The notes under the pieces were generated by a model, which had not been told where the DNA came from, did not search any database, and saw only the letters and a program-made list of their open reading frames with translations. This document shows positions 9,082-15,842 of a DNA stretch of 64,000 nt, piece after piece. The DNA lies in contig NZ_CALXYQ010000002.1 of assembly GCF_944393015.1 (NCBI RefSeq), forward strand, positions 62,001 through 126,000. The letters run 5' to 3'. The stretch's first letter is position 1. Each line of letters starts with the position of its first letter. The translations under genes and the position numbers were made by a program. The DNA comes from an uncultured Brachyspira sp. (GTDB taxonomy: Bacteria > Spirochaetota > Brachyspiria > Brachyspirales > Brachyspiraceae).

Positions 9082-9927
9082 TTAATATTTCAATTTTAAT
9101 AATTGCTTTATAAAGTCAGCGTCATCATTAAGAAATATTATGTTTTTATTATTATCCAAAGTTTTTATAATATTCATGTCATTATCATCTAATGTAAAAT
9201 CAAATATTTTAGAGTTTTCTATTATTCTTTCTTTGTTTACACTCTTTGGAATAATAGGTATATTTCTTTGAGTAAGCCATCTTAAAATAACTTGAGCTGC
9301 AGTTTTATTATATTTTTTGCCTATAGTTTTTAATATTTCATTATTGAAAATATTATTTTTTCCTTCTGCTAAAGGTCCCCAAGATTCTAATGTTATATTA
9401 TATTCTTTCATCAAATCTTGATCTTCCCATCTTTGAAAAAACGGATGAGTTTCTATCTGATTAATTGCAGGCATTATTTTACTATGTGCAGCAAAATCAA
9501 TTAATCTATCTTTATAGAAATTGCAGCAGCCTATAGATTTTATATATCCTGCTTCATATAATTCTTCCATTGCCTTCCAAGCAGCATAATAATTACCAAA
9601 AGGCATATGAATTAAATATAAATCTAAATAGTCCAATCCTAATTTTTCCATAGATATTTGAAATGCTTTCTTTGCCTTATCATAATCAGCATCCTGTATC
9701 CATAATTTGGTAGTGATAAACATTTCTTTTCTGTTGATTCCGCTTTCTTTTATGGCATCTCCAACAGCTTTTTCGTTAAGATATATTGATGCTGTGTCTA
9801 TATGTCTGTATCCTGCTTCAATAGCATAAAGACATGCTTTTTTGCATTCCTCATAATCTTCTACTCTGTATACTCCAAATCCTAGAATAGGCATTTCAAC
9901 ATTATTATTTAATTTTATAGTATTCAT
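9082..9927 (-). CDS. Aldo/keto reductase
   Basis: A 281-residue TIM-barrel oxidoreductase that reduces aldehydes or ketones with NADPH. The catalytic tetrad is complete: Asp44, Tyr49, Lys74 and His107 (GYRHIDTASIY, TTKLW, YLIHMP). The C-terminal NADPH-binding segment IPIIPKSVNKERIIENSKIFDF is typical of the AKR5-like 2,5-diketo-gluconate/methylglyoxal reductase group. It has no signal peptide, so it is the one clearly cytoplasmic enzyme in an operon of exported proteins. By context it may detoxify reactive carbonyls; the true substrate is unknown. Confidence 0.9.
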   Translation of the reverse strand: MNTIKLNNNVEMPILGFGVYRVEDYEECKKACLYAIEAGYRHIDTASIYLNEKAVGDAIKESGINRKEMFITTKLWIQDADYDKAKKAFQISMEKLGLDYLDLYLIHMPFGNYYAAWKAMEELYEAGYIKSIGCCNFYKDRLIDFAAHSKIMPAINQIETHPFFQRWEDQDLMKEYNITLESWGPLAEGKNNIFNNEILKTIGKKYNKTAAQVILRWLTQRNIPIIPKSVNKERIIENSKIFDFTLDDNDMNIIKTLDNNKNIIFLNDDADFIKQLLKLKY

Positions 9928-9953
9928 AGTATCTCCGAATTTTAAATAAAATA

Positions 9954-10382
9954 TTAATTTGCTTTTTCAATACGTATATCAAAATCTCCTTTCATATTTG
10001 AAAGCTTTGATATATCTGATGCATTTTCAAATTTTCCTAAATAAATTAAATTATTTGAATATCTGAAATTCTTATAAAATATAGCAATATTGCCCCAAGG
10101 AGCATAATAAGTAATATCTCCGGCTTTAGGATTTATTCCATCTGGTTCATTTTGAGTGTTTAGTTTTTTACTTAAATAAAATATTTTTTCTGTGCTGTTA
10201 TAATCTTCTGCTTTAATATTTAAAGGAAGTAATGATAAAAAATCATTTCCAGCTTTTGAATTTGTAATTACCGCATAGATTTCATTGCTTCCAAAAGTTA
10301 ATTTTATTCTTGTAGTTTGTGCGAAAGCGTTCATAGTAAATAATCCTATAAATAGTATAAAAGTTATAATAATTTTTTTCAT
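9954..10382 (-). CDS. Exported cyclophilin-like fold protein
   Basis: A 142-residue protein with a signal peptide (KKIIITFILFIGLFTMNAFAQ) and a domain of the cyclophilin-like superfamily (KLTFGSNEIYAVITNSKAGNDFLSLLPL, then GDITYYAPWGNIAIFYKNF, then LIYLGKFEN). Members are not true prolyl isomerases and their substrates are unknown, but they recur beside aldo/keto reductase, cupin and flavodoxin genes in other bacteria. It is the second gene of the operon, 17 bp below the cupin gene. Confidence 0.75.
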   Translation of the reverse strand: MKKIIITFILFIGLFTMNAFAQTTRIKLTFGSNEIYAVITNSKAGNDFLSLLPLNIKAEDYNSTEKIFYLSKKLNTQNEPDGINPKAGDITYYAPWGNIAIFYKNFRYSNNLIYLGKFENASDISKLSNMKGDFDIRIEKAN

Positions 10383-10399
10383 AAACTTAAAATCCTTTA

Positions 10400-10912
10400 T
10401 TATTGATTTGTATAGCTGTAATATTCTTCATCAGTAACATGCTCCATCCAAGTAACATTATTACCGTTAGAATCTCCTGTTATAGCAATATGCTTCATAG
10501 GTGAAGTAGGAGAAGCCCCATGCCAATGCTTTATATTAGAAGGACAATATAGAGTGTCACCAGCTCTGAACTCTTGTATAGGCTTTCCTTCTTCCTGAGT
10601 AAGTCCTATACCTTCAATAACTATTAAATGCTGTCCGCAGGGATGAGTATGCCAAGCACTTCTTGCACCAGCTTGAAATGTAACATAAGCTACAGAAAAT
10701 TTGGAAGTTTCATTTGGGGAAGTTATAGTCTCAACTTCAACATCGCCTGTAAAATAGTCAGATGAACCTTTTGATTTTTGTCCCTCTCCATTCTTAATTA
10801 AAACTGTGTTTGTAGGTGCTGCATTATATTTATAAGCAGTATTGTTGGTATTATTTGAATTGCATGATATTACTGCAATCAAAACAAATAAGATTAATAA
10901 AATATTTTTCAT
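10400..10912 (-). CDS. Cupin-domain lipoprotein
   Basis: A 170-residue cupin with a lipoprotein signal (LLILFVLIAVISC). The metal site is visible in AWHTHPCGQHLIVIEG (two His, Gln, then His) and the second cupin motif in GDTLYCPSNIKHWHGASP. The arrangement resembles carboxymuconolactone-decarboxylase-linked cupins and hydroxynitrile-lyase-like cupins, which bind Mn or Fe. Activity is not known. It is the first gene of the six-gene operon; a MerR-type promoter lies 40-70 bp upstream. Confidence 0.85.
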   Translation of the reverse strand: MKNILLILFVLIAVISCNSNNTNNTAYKYNAAPTNTVLIKNGEGQKSKGSSDYFTGDVEVETITSPNETSKFSVAYVTFQAGARSAWHTHPCGQHLIVIEGIGLTQEEGKPIQEFRAGDTLYCPSNIKHWHGASPTSPMKHIAITGDSNGNNVTWMEHVTDEEYYSYTNQ

Positions 10913-10952
10913 TTTTTCTCCTTTTTTGTATGTACTAACAAATTGTTTTATG

Positions 10953-10983
10953 ATTGTATCATTGAAGTTAACTCCAGTGTCAA
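10953..10983 (-). promoter_or_regulatory. MerR-type promoter of the cupin-flavodoxin operon
   Basis: On the minus strand TTGACA (10978-10983) and TACAAT (10953-10958) are separated by exactly 19 bp. The spacer holds the dyad TGGAGTTAACTTCA. A long 19-bp spacer with a centred dyad is the signature of promoters activated by MerR-family proteins that untwist the DNA. The merR gene is just upstream. Confidence 0.85.
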
Positions 10984-11003
10984 TATGAAAAGATATTTTT
11001 CAT

Positions 11004-11354
11004 TTAATTAAAGAAATCTTTTTCTTCTAATTTTTTATTTAACATTTCTAATTTCATTTTCATTTCATTAATATGTCTTTGCATAATATCTCTTTCATTG
11101 ATTAGTATTGATCTTCTTTCGTTTAAAGTGTTTTTTCCTTTTTTGTATAATTTTATATATTTGATTATTGAATCTAATGATATACCTAGATCACGCATTG
11201 ATTTTGAGAATTTTATGCATTGCAAATTATAATCATTGTAAATTCTAATACCGCTTTTGTTTCTGCTTATTTCAGGTATTATTCCTATTTTTTCATAATA
11301 TCTTAAAGTATCTTTTGATAAACCTGTTAATTCGCTTACTTCTGATATAGTCAT
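11004..11354 (-). CDS. MerR-family transcriptional regulator (AdhR/NmlR-like)
   Basis: A 116-residue regulator. Residues 1-38 form the winged helix (MTISEVSELTGLSKDTLRYYEKIG), followed by the second DNA-contact region and a coiled-coil dimer helix from about 75. The sequence resembles the AdhR/NmlR group, which senses reactive aldehydes or electrophiles through a Cys in the motif F-I-K-C-M-R. Here the equivalent position (52) is Ser (FSKSMRDLG) and the only Cys is at 46, so sensing may differ. It lies directly upstream of the operon promoter and probably controls three promoters in this region. Confidence 0.9.
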   Translation of the reverse strand: MTISEVSELTGLSKDTLRYYEKIGIIPEISRNKSGIRIYNDYNLQCIKFSKSMRDLGISLDSIIKYIKLYKKGKNTLNERRSILINERDIMQRHINEMKMKLEMLNKKLEEKDFFN

Positions 11355-11505
11355 AATATTCTCCTTTTCTTTATCTTATGCGGTAATTTTAAGTTATTAT
11401 TAAAATATATCAAATACTTATATCTTATAATTAGTTATACTAAAAAGGTATTGCTATATAATGCTGAATATGATATTATAAAATAAAAATTGATTGGTAT
11501 TAAAA

Positions 11506-12393
11506 ATGGATATAAAGTCTTTAACATATTTTTTAACGGCTGCCAGAGAAGGAAGTATTACAAAAGCAGCAAATTCTCTCAATTTAACACAGCCTAATCT
11601 TTCAAGACAAATAAGTAATTTAGAAAAAGAAATCGGTAAGAAATTGTTTATAAGAAGCAACTATAGTATAAAACTTACTTCCGATGGTGTTTTACTTAAA
11701 AAGAGGGCAGAAGAAATTATTGACATGGTAGAAAAAACCAGAATGGAGTTTAAATCTTCAGATGATATTATAGCAGGCGATATTTATATAGGAAGTGCGG
11801 AAACTTATTATATAAAATTAATTGCAGATGTGATAAAAGATCTTAGAGAGTCTCATCCTAATATAATATACCATATTCATAGCGGTGCATATTCTGAAAT
11901 TACAGAGAAACTTGATAAAGGACTTTTAGATTTTGGAGTGCTTATAGGAAATATAGATTCATCTAAATATGATTATATAGATATTCCTTATAAAGAGGTT
12001 TATGGATTATTGATGAGGAAAGATTCTCATTTATCTAAAAATAAATTCATAGAAAAAAATGATTTATTTGATATACCTATAATATGTCCAAAAATATTTT
12101 TTAATAATAAAATACAAACTTCAAAATTTAGTGAATGGATAGGAAATGATTTTGATAAATTGAATATTATATTAAGTTATAATTTGATTTACAATGCTGC
12201 TTTAATGGTAGAAGATGGTATAGGATATGCTTTAACTATAGATAAATTAGTTAATACAATCAATACAAGCGATTTATGCTTTATAAAACTAAATCCAAGA
12301 TTAGAAATAGAATTGAGAGTGGTTTGGAAGAAGAATCAAGTATTTTCAGAAGCTTCAAAAATATTTTTAGAAGAACTAAAAAACAAATTATAA
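11506..12393 (+). CDS. LysR-family transcriptional regulator
   Basis: A 295-residue regulator with an N-terminal winged helix (MDIKSLTYFLTAAREGSIT, then AANSLNLTQPNLSRQISNLEKEIG, residues 1-60) and a C-terminal periplasmic-binding-like effector domain from about 90. The ATG at 11506 is preferred over TTG at 11494 because family members start with MDIK/MELR just before the first helix. The ribosome site is weak. It is divergent from merR across 151 bp. Its inducer is unknown; LysR proteins often control neighbouring genes, so it may add a second input to the redox operon. Confidence 0.88.
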   Translation: MDIKSLTYFLTAAREGSITKAANSLNLTQPNLSRQISNLEKEIGKKLFIRSNYSIKLTSDGVLLKKRAEEIIDMVEKTRMEFKSSDDIIAGDIYIGSAETYYIKLIADVIKDLRESHPNIIYHIHSGAYSEITEKLDKGLLDFGVLIGNIDSSKYDYIDIPYKEVYGLLMRKDSHLSKNKFIEKNDLFDIPIICPKIFFNNKIQTSKFSEWIGNDFDKLNIILSYNLIYNAALMVEDGIGYALTIDKLVNTINTSDLCFIKLNPRLEIELRVVWKKNQVFSEASKIFLEELKNKL

Positions 12394-12428
12394 AAATATA
12401 TATCTTGTAGTAATATTATTTATATATA

Positions 12429-12707
12429 CTAAAAATTTTTAAGTTTTTCAATTTTTTGTTGTTCTTTTTCCCGCCGCAAAAAGAACCTATATCCTCGACA
12501 AGCTCGGATACGCTTCGCGAAAGTGCAAGTATAAAATTAGCACTAAATCATACTAAAATTGTATTATATGTAATATAATTTATTAAATTAAAGACCAAAT
12601 GCAGCCTTTTTGCTTCTTTGTGGCAACAAAAGAAGTGGGGTATGGGGCAAAGCCCCATATATTAAAAAGAAACTATAGTTTTATTTTTGATAAAATATAG
12701 TTGTTTA
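12429..12707 (-). repeat. Dispersed intergenic repeat, copy B (inverted relative to copy A)
   Basis: The reverse complement matches copy A at 6386-6680 over its whole length: TGGGGC-AAA-GCCCCA hairpin (12643-12657), the GAAGCAAAAAGGCTGCATTTGG block, GCGAAGCGTATCCGAG and the CTTAAAAATTTTT end. It lacks the ~24-bp insert of copy A. With copy A it brackets the operon, merR and lysR in inverted orientation, with about 5.7 kb between. It occupies most of the gap after lysR; the rest, to 12836, is AT-rich sequence without a recognised signal. Confidence 0.85.
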
Positions 12708-12836
12708 TGTATATATTAATGAATTGTATTATTATTTTATTATTATCTTGAATGTTAATAGCTAATTATATATTTTTATAATCTATAATTTTTATATAAA
12801 ATTTATTCATTTTTATAAAAAACTCTATAAAATCAT

Positions 12837-12867
12837 TTGACATTGGAGTGCACTCTAATGCTATAAT
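12837..12867 (+). promoter_or_regulatory. MerR-type promoter of the FMN reductase/MATE unit
   Basis: TTGACA (12837-12842), a 19-bp spacer and TATAAT (12862-12867). The spacer holds the perfect palindrome GAGTGCACTC (12846-12855). Geometry and half-site match the promoters at 10953 and 15760, so the same MerR regulator is the likely activator. Confidence 0.85.
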
Positions 12868-12901
12868 ACTTTCAAAATTAATAAAAATGAGGTGTTGTAA
12901 A

Positions 12902-13441
12902 ATGAGTAAAAAAGTATTGATAATATCATCTAGCCCAAGAAGAGGCGGTAATTCTGATACATTATGCGATGAATTTTTAAAAGGTGCAAAAGAAGCAGGA
13001 CATAATGCTGAAAAAATATTTTTTAAAGATAAGAATATAGGTTATTGCGAAGACTGCGGAACTTGCTATAAAAATAATAAGCCTTGCGTACAAAAAGATG
13101 ATATGAAAGATATATTGGATAAAATGCTTGAAGCTGATGTAATAGTAATGGCTACACCTGTATACTTCTATACAATGAATGCTCAAATGAAAACATTTAT
13201 AGACAGATGCGTTACTAAATATTTAGAGATTAAGAACAAAGATTTTTATTTTATTGCAACTGCTGCTACTGAAAATAAAGATGAAATGCTTAGAACTATT
13301 GACGGATTCAGAGGCTTTTTAGATTGTTTGGAAGATGTAAGAGAGAAAGGTTTTATATTAGCACATAGCGTTTGGAATAAAGGAGAGATTAACGATAAAG
13401 ATTTTATGAAGGAAGCATACAATATGGGATTGAATGTTTGA
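12902..13441 (+). CDS. NADPH-dependent FMN reductase-like flavoprotein
   Basis: A 179-residue flavodoxin-fold reductase. VLIISSSPRRGGNSDTL is the FMN phosphate loop, and YCEDCGTCYKNNKPC (about residues 40-55) is the Cys-rich segment found in iron-sulfur flavoproteins and multimeric flavodoxin WrbA-like proteins. ATPVYFYTMNAQMKTFIDR contacts the flavin ring. The ATG at 12902, with GAGGTG ten bases upstream, is preferred; an in-frame ATG at 12848 falls inside the promoter spacer and cannot be used. It probably reduces quinones, nitro-compounds or FMN with NAD(P)H. Its MerR-type promoter places it in the local stress regulon. Confidence 0.88.
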   Translation: MSKKVLIISSSPRRGGNSDTLCDEFLKGAKEAGHNAEKIFFKDKNIGYCEDCGTCYKNNKPCVQKDDMKDILDKMLEADVIVMATPVYFYTMNAQMKTFIDRCVTKYLEIKNKDFYFIATAATENKDEMLRTIDGFRGFLDCLEDVREKGFILAHSVWNKGEINDKDFMKEAYNMGLNV

Positions 13442-13487
13442 TTATTTTATTAAAGAATAATTAAATTAATTTTTTGAGGGTTGGAAA

Positions 13488-14861
13488 GTGAGTGATATAA
13501 GTTATTCGGACTTTAACAATAATATAAAAACAAATTATATGTTTTCTAATAAATATCTTATAAAATTATTTGTTCCGCTTATTATAGAAGTATTTTTAGA
13601 ATATTTAGTGGGGCTTATAGATTCTATAATGGTTGCTAGTGTAGGGGAGTCTGCCGTATCTGCTGTATTCTTAGTGGATTTTGTAATTGCATTTCTTATA
13701 AGTATATTTGCTGCTGTTGCTACAGGAGGTGCAGTTGCAAGCGGTCAGCATATAGGAGCTAATAATATAGAAAAGGCAGATGACTCTATCAATCAGCTTA
13801 TAAGATTTTTATTATTATTTTCTGTATTTATAACATTAATTATATATTTATTTAAAGATGCTATATTTTCTGCATTGTTCGGAAGCATAACCGATGAAGT
13901 TAGAAATGAAGCAAATACTTATATGCTGATAGTGGCAGCTTCAATACCATTTTTAGCTATTTATAATGGCGGGGCTTCAATGTTTAGAACTATAGGTAAT
14001 TCAAAAATATCAATGAAGATTATGATATCTATGAATATATTAAATGTTATAGGGAATGCTCTTTTAATTTATGTATTCAAAATGGGTATAGCAGGGGCGG
14101 CAATATCTACGCTAATTAGCAGAATAGGTTCGGCTTTAATAATTATAATTTTGGGGCTTAATAAAAATAATCTTATATATATAAAAAATAAAATTATGTA
14201 TAAGATGGATTTGCAAACAATAAAAAGAATATTATCAGTAGGCATTCCTTATGGTATAGAAAATGGAATGTTCTATTTAGGAAGACTTCTTATATTGAGT
14301 TTAATATCTACATTCGGAACAGCTTCAATAGCTGCAAATTCTGTATCTACTCTTATAGCTAGTTTGGAGGTTCTTCCCGGTATGGCTATAGGCTTAGGAC
14401 TTACAACTATTATATCTCAATGTGTGGGTGCTAATGATTATAATCAAACTAAATATTATACTAAAAAGATTATAGCTATTATTTATGTATCTCAGACTAT
14501 AACTAGTGCTATTATGCTTGCCATTTTGCCTATAATACTTAATATATATCATTTATCAGCAGAGGCTACAGGATATACTTATAAATTATCATGGTATCAT
14601 GCCATTATGATGATTATATGGCCTTTAGGTTATTCTTTGCCTGTGGTATTCAGAGCCTCAGGAGATGCTAAGTTTCCTATGATAGTAGCTTCAGTTTCAA
14701 TGGTGTTATGCAGGATAGTGTTGGCTTATGTATTCGCATTATATTTCAAAATGGGTATGGTTGGCACTTGGATAGCTATGTTTGTTGATTGGATAGTTAA
14801 GGCTATAATATTTACTTTTAGATATTTAAGCGGTAAATGGATAAAGTTTCAATATAGTTAA
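13488..14861 (+). CDS. MATE-family efflux transporter
   Basis: A 457-residue inner-membrane protein with twelve hydrophobic segments in two similar halves. The pattern (FVPLIIEVFLEYLVGLIDSI, then GGAVASGQHIGANN, and in the second half GLGLTTIISQCVGAND) is typical of MATE exporters, which expel drugs or metabolites in exchange for Na+ or H+. The start is GTG at 13488 with GAGGGTTGG upstream. It follows the FMN reductase by 46 bp, so it is probably transcribed from the same MerR-type promoter and may pump out the compound, or its reduced product, that the regulon responds to. Confidence 0.9.
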   Translation: MSDISYSDFNNNIKTNYMFSNKYLIKLFVPLIIEVFLEYLVGLIDSIMVASVGESAVSAVFLVDFVIAFLISIFAAVATGGAVASGQHIGANNIEKADDSINQLIRFLLLFSVFITLIIYLFKDAIFSALFGSITDEVRNEANTYMLIVAASIPFLAIYNGGASMFRTIGNSKISMKIMISMNILNVIGNALLIYVFKMGIAGAAISTLISRIGSALIIIILGLNKNNLIYIKNKIMYKMDLQTIKRILSVGIPYGIENGMFYLGRLLILSLISTFGTASIAANSVSTLIASLEVLPGMAIGLGLTTIISQCVGANDYNQTKYYTKKIIAIIYVSQTITSAIMLAILPIILNIYHLSAEATGYTYKLSWYHAIMMIIWPLGYSLPVVFRASGDAKFPMIVASVSMVLCRIVLAYVFALYFKMGMVGTWIAMFVDWIVKAIIFTFRYLSGKWIKFQYS

Positions 14862-14900
14862 TGATAGTCATTAAATGATATGTAATAAATAAAAGAAGAT

Positions 14901-14946
14901 AAATTGGTATGACTTAATAATTTTTTAAGAACATACCAATTTTTTA
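14901..14946. terminator. Terminator after the MATE gene
   Basis: AAATTGGTATG pairs with CATACCAATTT around an AT-rich loop, followed by a T-tract. It ends the reductase/MATE unit. Confidence 0.8.
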
Positions 14947-14971
14947 TTATTAATTAAAGCTAAAACAATAG

Positions 14972-15167
14972 ACTTGTTTCAAAACTAATTTTATTTATAA
15001 TTGTGGGGACTAGCCCCCACACCCCCAGTTCTTTTGTTGACACAAAGAACCAAAAAGACTGCATTCTATAGATAAGTAATACAGTACGTAAAACATTTAT
15101 TATAAAAAATAAGTTATTACTATATTTTTTATATAAAACTAATTTATCAATTAGTTTTGAAACGAGT
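14972..15167. repeat. MITE-like element with 19-bp terminal inverted repeats (repeat copy C)
   Basis: ACTTGTTTCAAAACTAATT (14972-14990) and its near-perfect reverse complement AATTAGTTTTGAAACGAGT (15149-15167, one mismatch) bracket about 196 bp. Just inside the left end is a GC-rich block (TGGGGACTAGCCCCCA, then CTTTTGTTGACACAAAG) that resembles the left half of copies A and B. There is no coding capacity. The right end lies five bases from the stop of the acyltransferase gene. Confidence 0.7.
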
Positions 15168-15172
15168 ATAAT

Positions 15173-15727
15173 TTATAAAGGTTTTATCACTTTAGCGGGA
15201 TTGCCTCCTACTATAGTATTGCTTTCAACATCTTTATTTACAACAGCACCGGCAGCAACTATTGAATTTTCTCCAATGGTAACGCCCGGAAGTATAATAG
15301 CACCTGTACCAATCCATACATTTTTCTTTATTACAATTCTTTTTGGTATAAGTATATTTCTATTATCAAAATCATGATTAGGAGTTATTATACTCACATT
15401 ATGTGCTATCTGTACATTATCTTCTATAATTACTCCGCCTATATCCATTATAGTGCAGTTCTTATTTATAAATATATTTTTTCCGAACTCTATATTTCCT
15501 ATATCAACATGAAAATTTTGCATTATAATTACAGATTCATCTAAATTGGTTTCAAAAATTTGATTTAAAATTTCTTTGTTATTTTTATAGCTTTGAAATG
15601 TATTATTATATTGCCATAATAGTTTTTCTGTTTCCTGCATTTTATTTGCTATATTTATAAACTCTTCAGAAAACATATCTATTGATTTTCCTGAACTATA
15701 ATCTTTTAAAAATTCTTTTATATTCAT
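15173..15727 (-). CDS. Hexapeptide-repeat acyltransferase (maltose/galactoside O-acetyltransferase type)
   Basis: A 184-residue enzyme of the LacA/Maa/NodL group. After a helical N-terminus (1-65), left-handed beta-helix repeats run to the end (IGNIEFGKNIFINKNCTIMD, then NVWIGTGAIILPGVTIG, then NSIVAAGAVVNKDV) and the catalytic His is in ISIITPNHDFDNR-like context (VSIITPNHD). It transfers acetyl from acetyl-CoA to a sugar or other hydroxyl group. It forms its own unit behind a MerR-type promoter, so it may acetylate a toxic compound or a surface sugar under the same stress signal. AAGGAGA precedes the ATG. Confidence 0.88.
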   Translation of the reverse strand: MNIKEFLKDYSSGKSIDMFSEEFINIANKMQETEKLLWQYNNTFQSYKNNKEILNQIFETNLDESVIIMQNFHVDIGNIEFGKNIFINKNCTIMDIGGVIIEDNVQIAHNVSIITPNHDFDNRNILIPKRIVIKKNVWIGTGAIILPGVTIGENSIVAAGAVVNKDVESNTIVGGNPAKVIKPL

Positions 15728-15759
15728 AAATAGTATTCTCCTTAATTGTTATATTTCTA

Positions 15760-15790
15760 ATTATAACATTGGAGTTAACTCTAAGGTCAA
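15760..15790 (-). promoter_or_regulatory. MerR-type promoter of the acyltransferase gene
   Basis: On the minus strand TTGACC (15785-15790), a 19-bp spacer and TATAAT (15760-15765). The spacer carries AGAGTTAACTCCA. The bases beyond the -35 also match the promoter at 10953 (CATATTGAC in both on the minus strand). Third member of the proposed regulon. Confidence 0.85.
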
Positions 15791-15842
15791 TATGAAAAAT
15801 GTTTTTAATTAAATATTAAATATATTTTGTAATCCTTGCAAA

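Noticed and set aside
12848-12901. Upstream ATG start for the FMN reductase
   Set aside because: It would begin inside the promoter spacer, before the transcription start; ATG 12902 has a ribosome site.
10953-15790. SoxR-type control of the 19-bp-spacer promoters
   Set aside because: The MerR protein lacks the four-Cys cluster of SoxR; the dyads resemble AdhR/NmlR sites.
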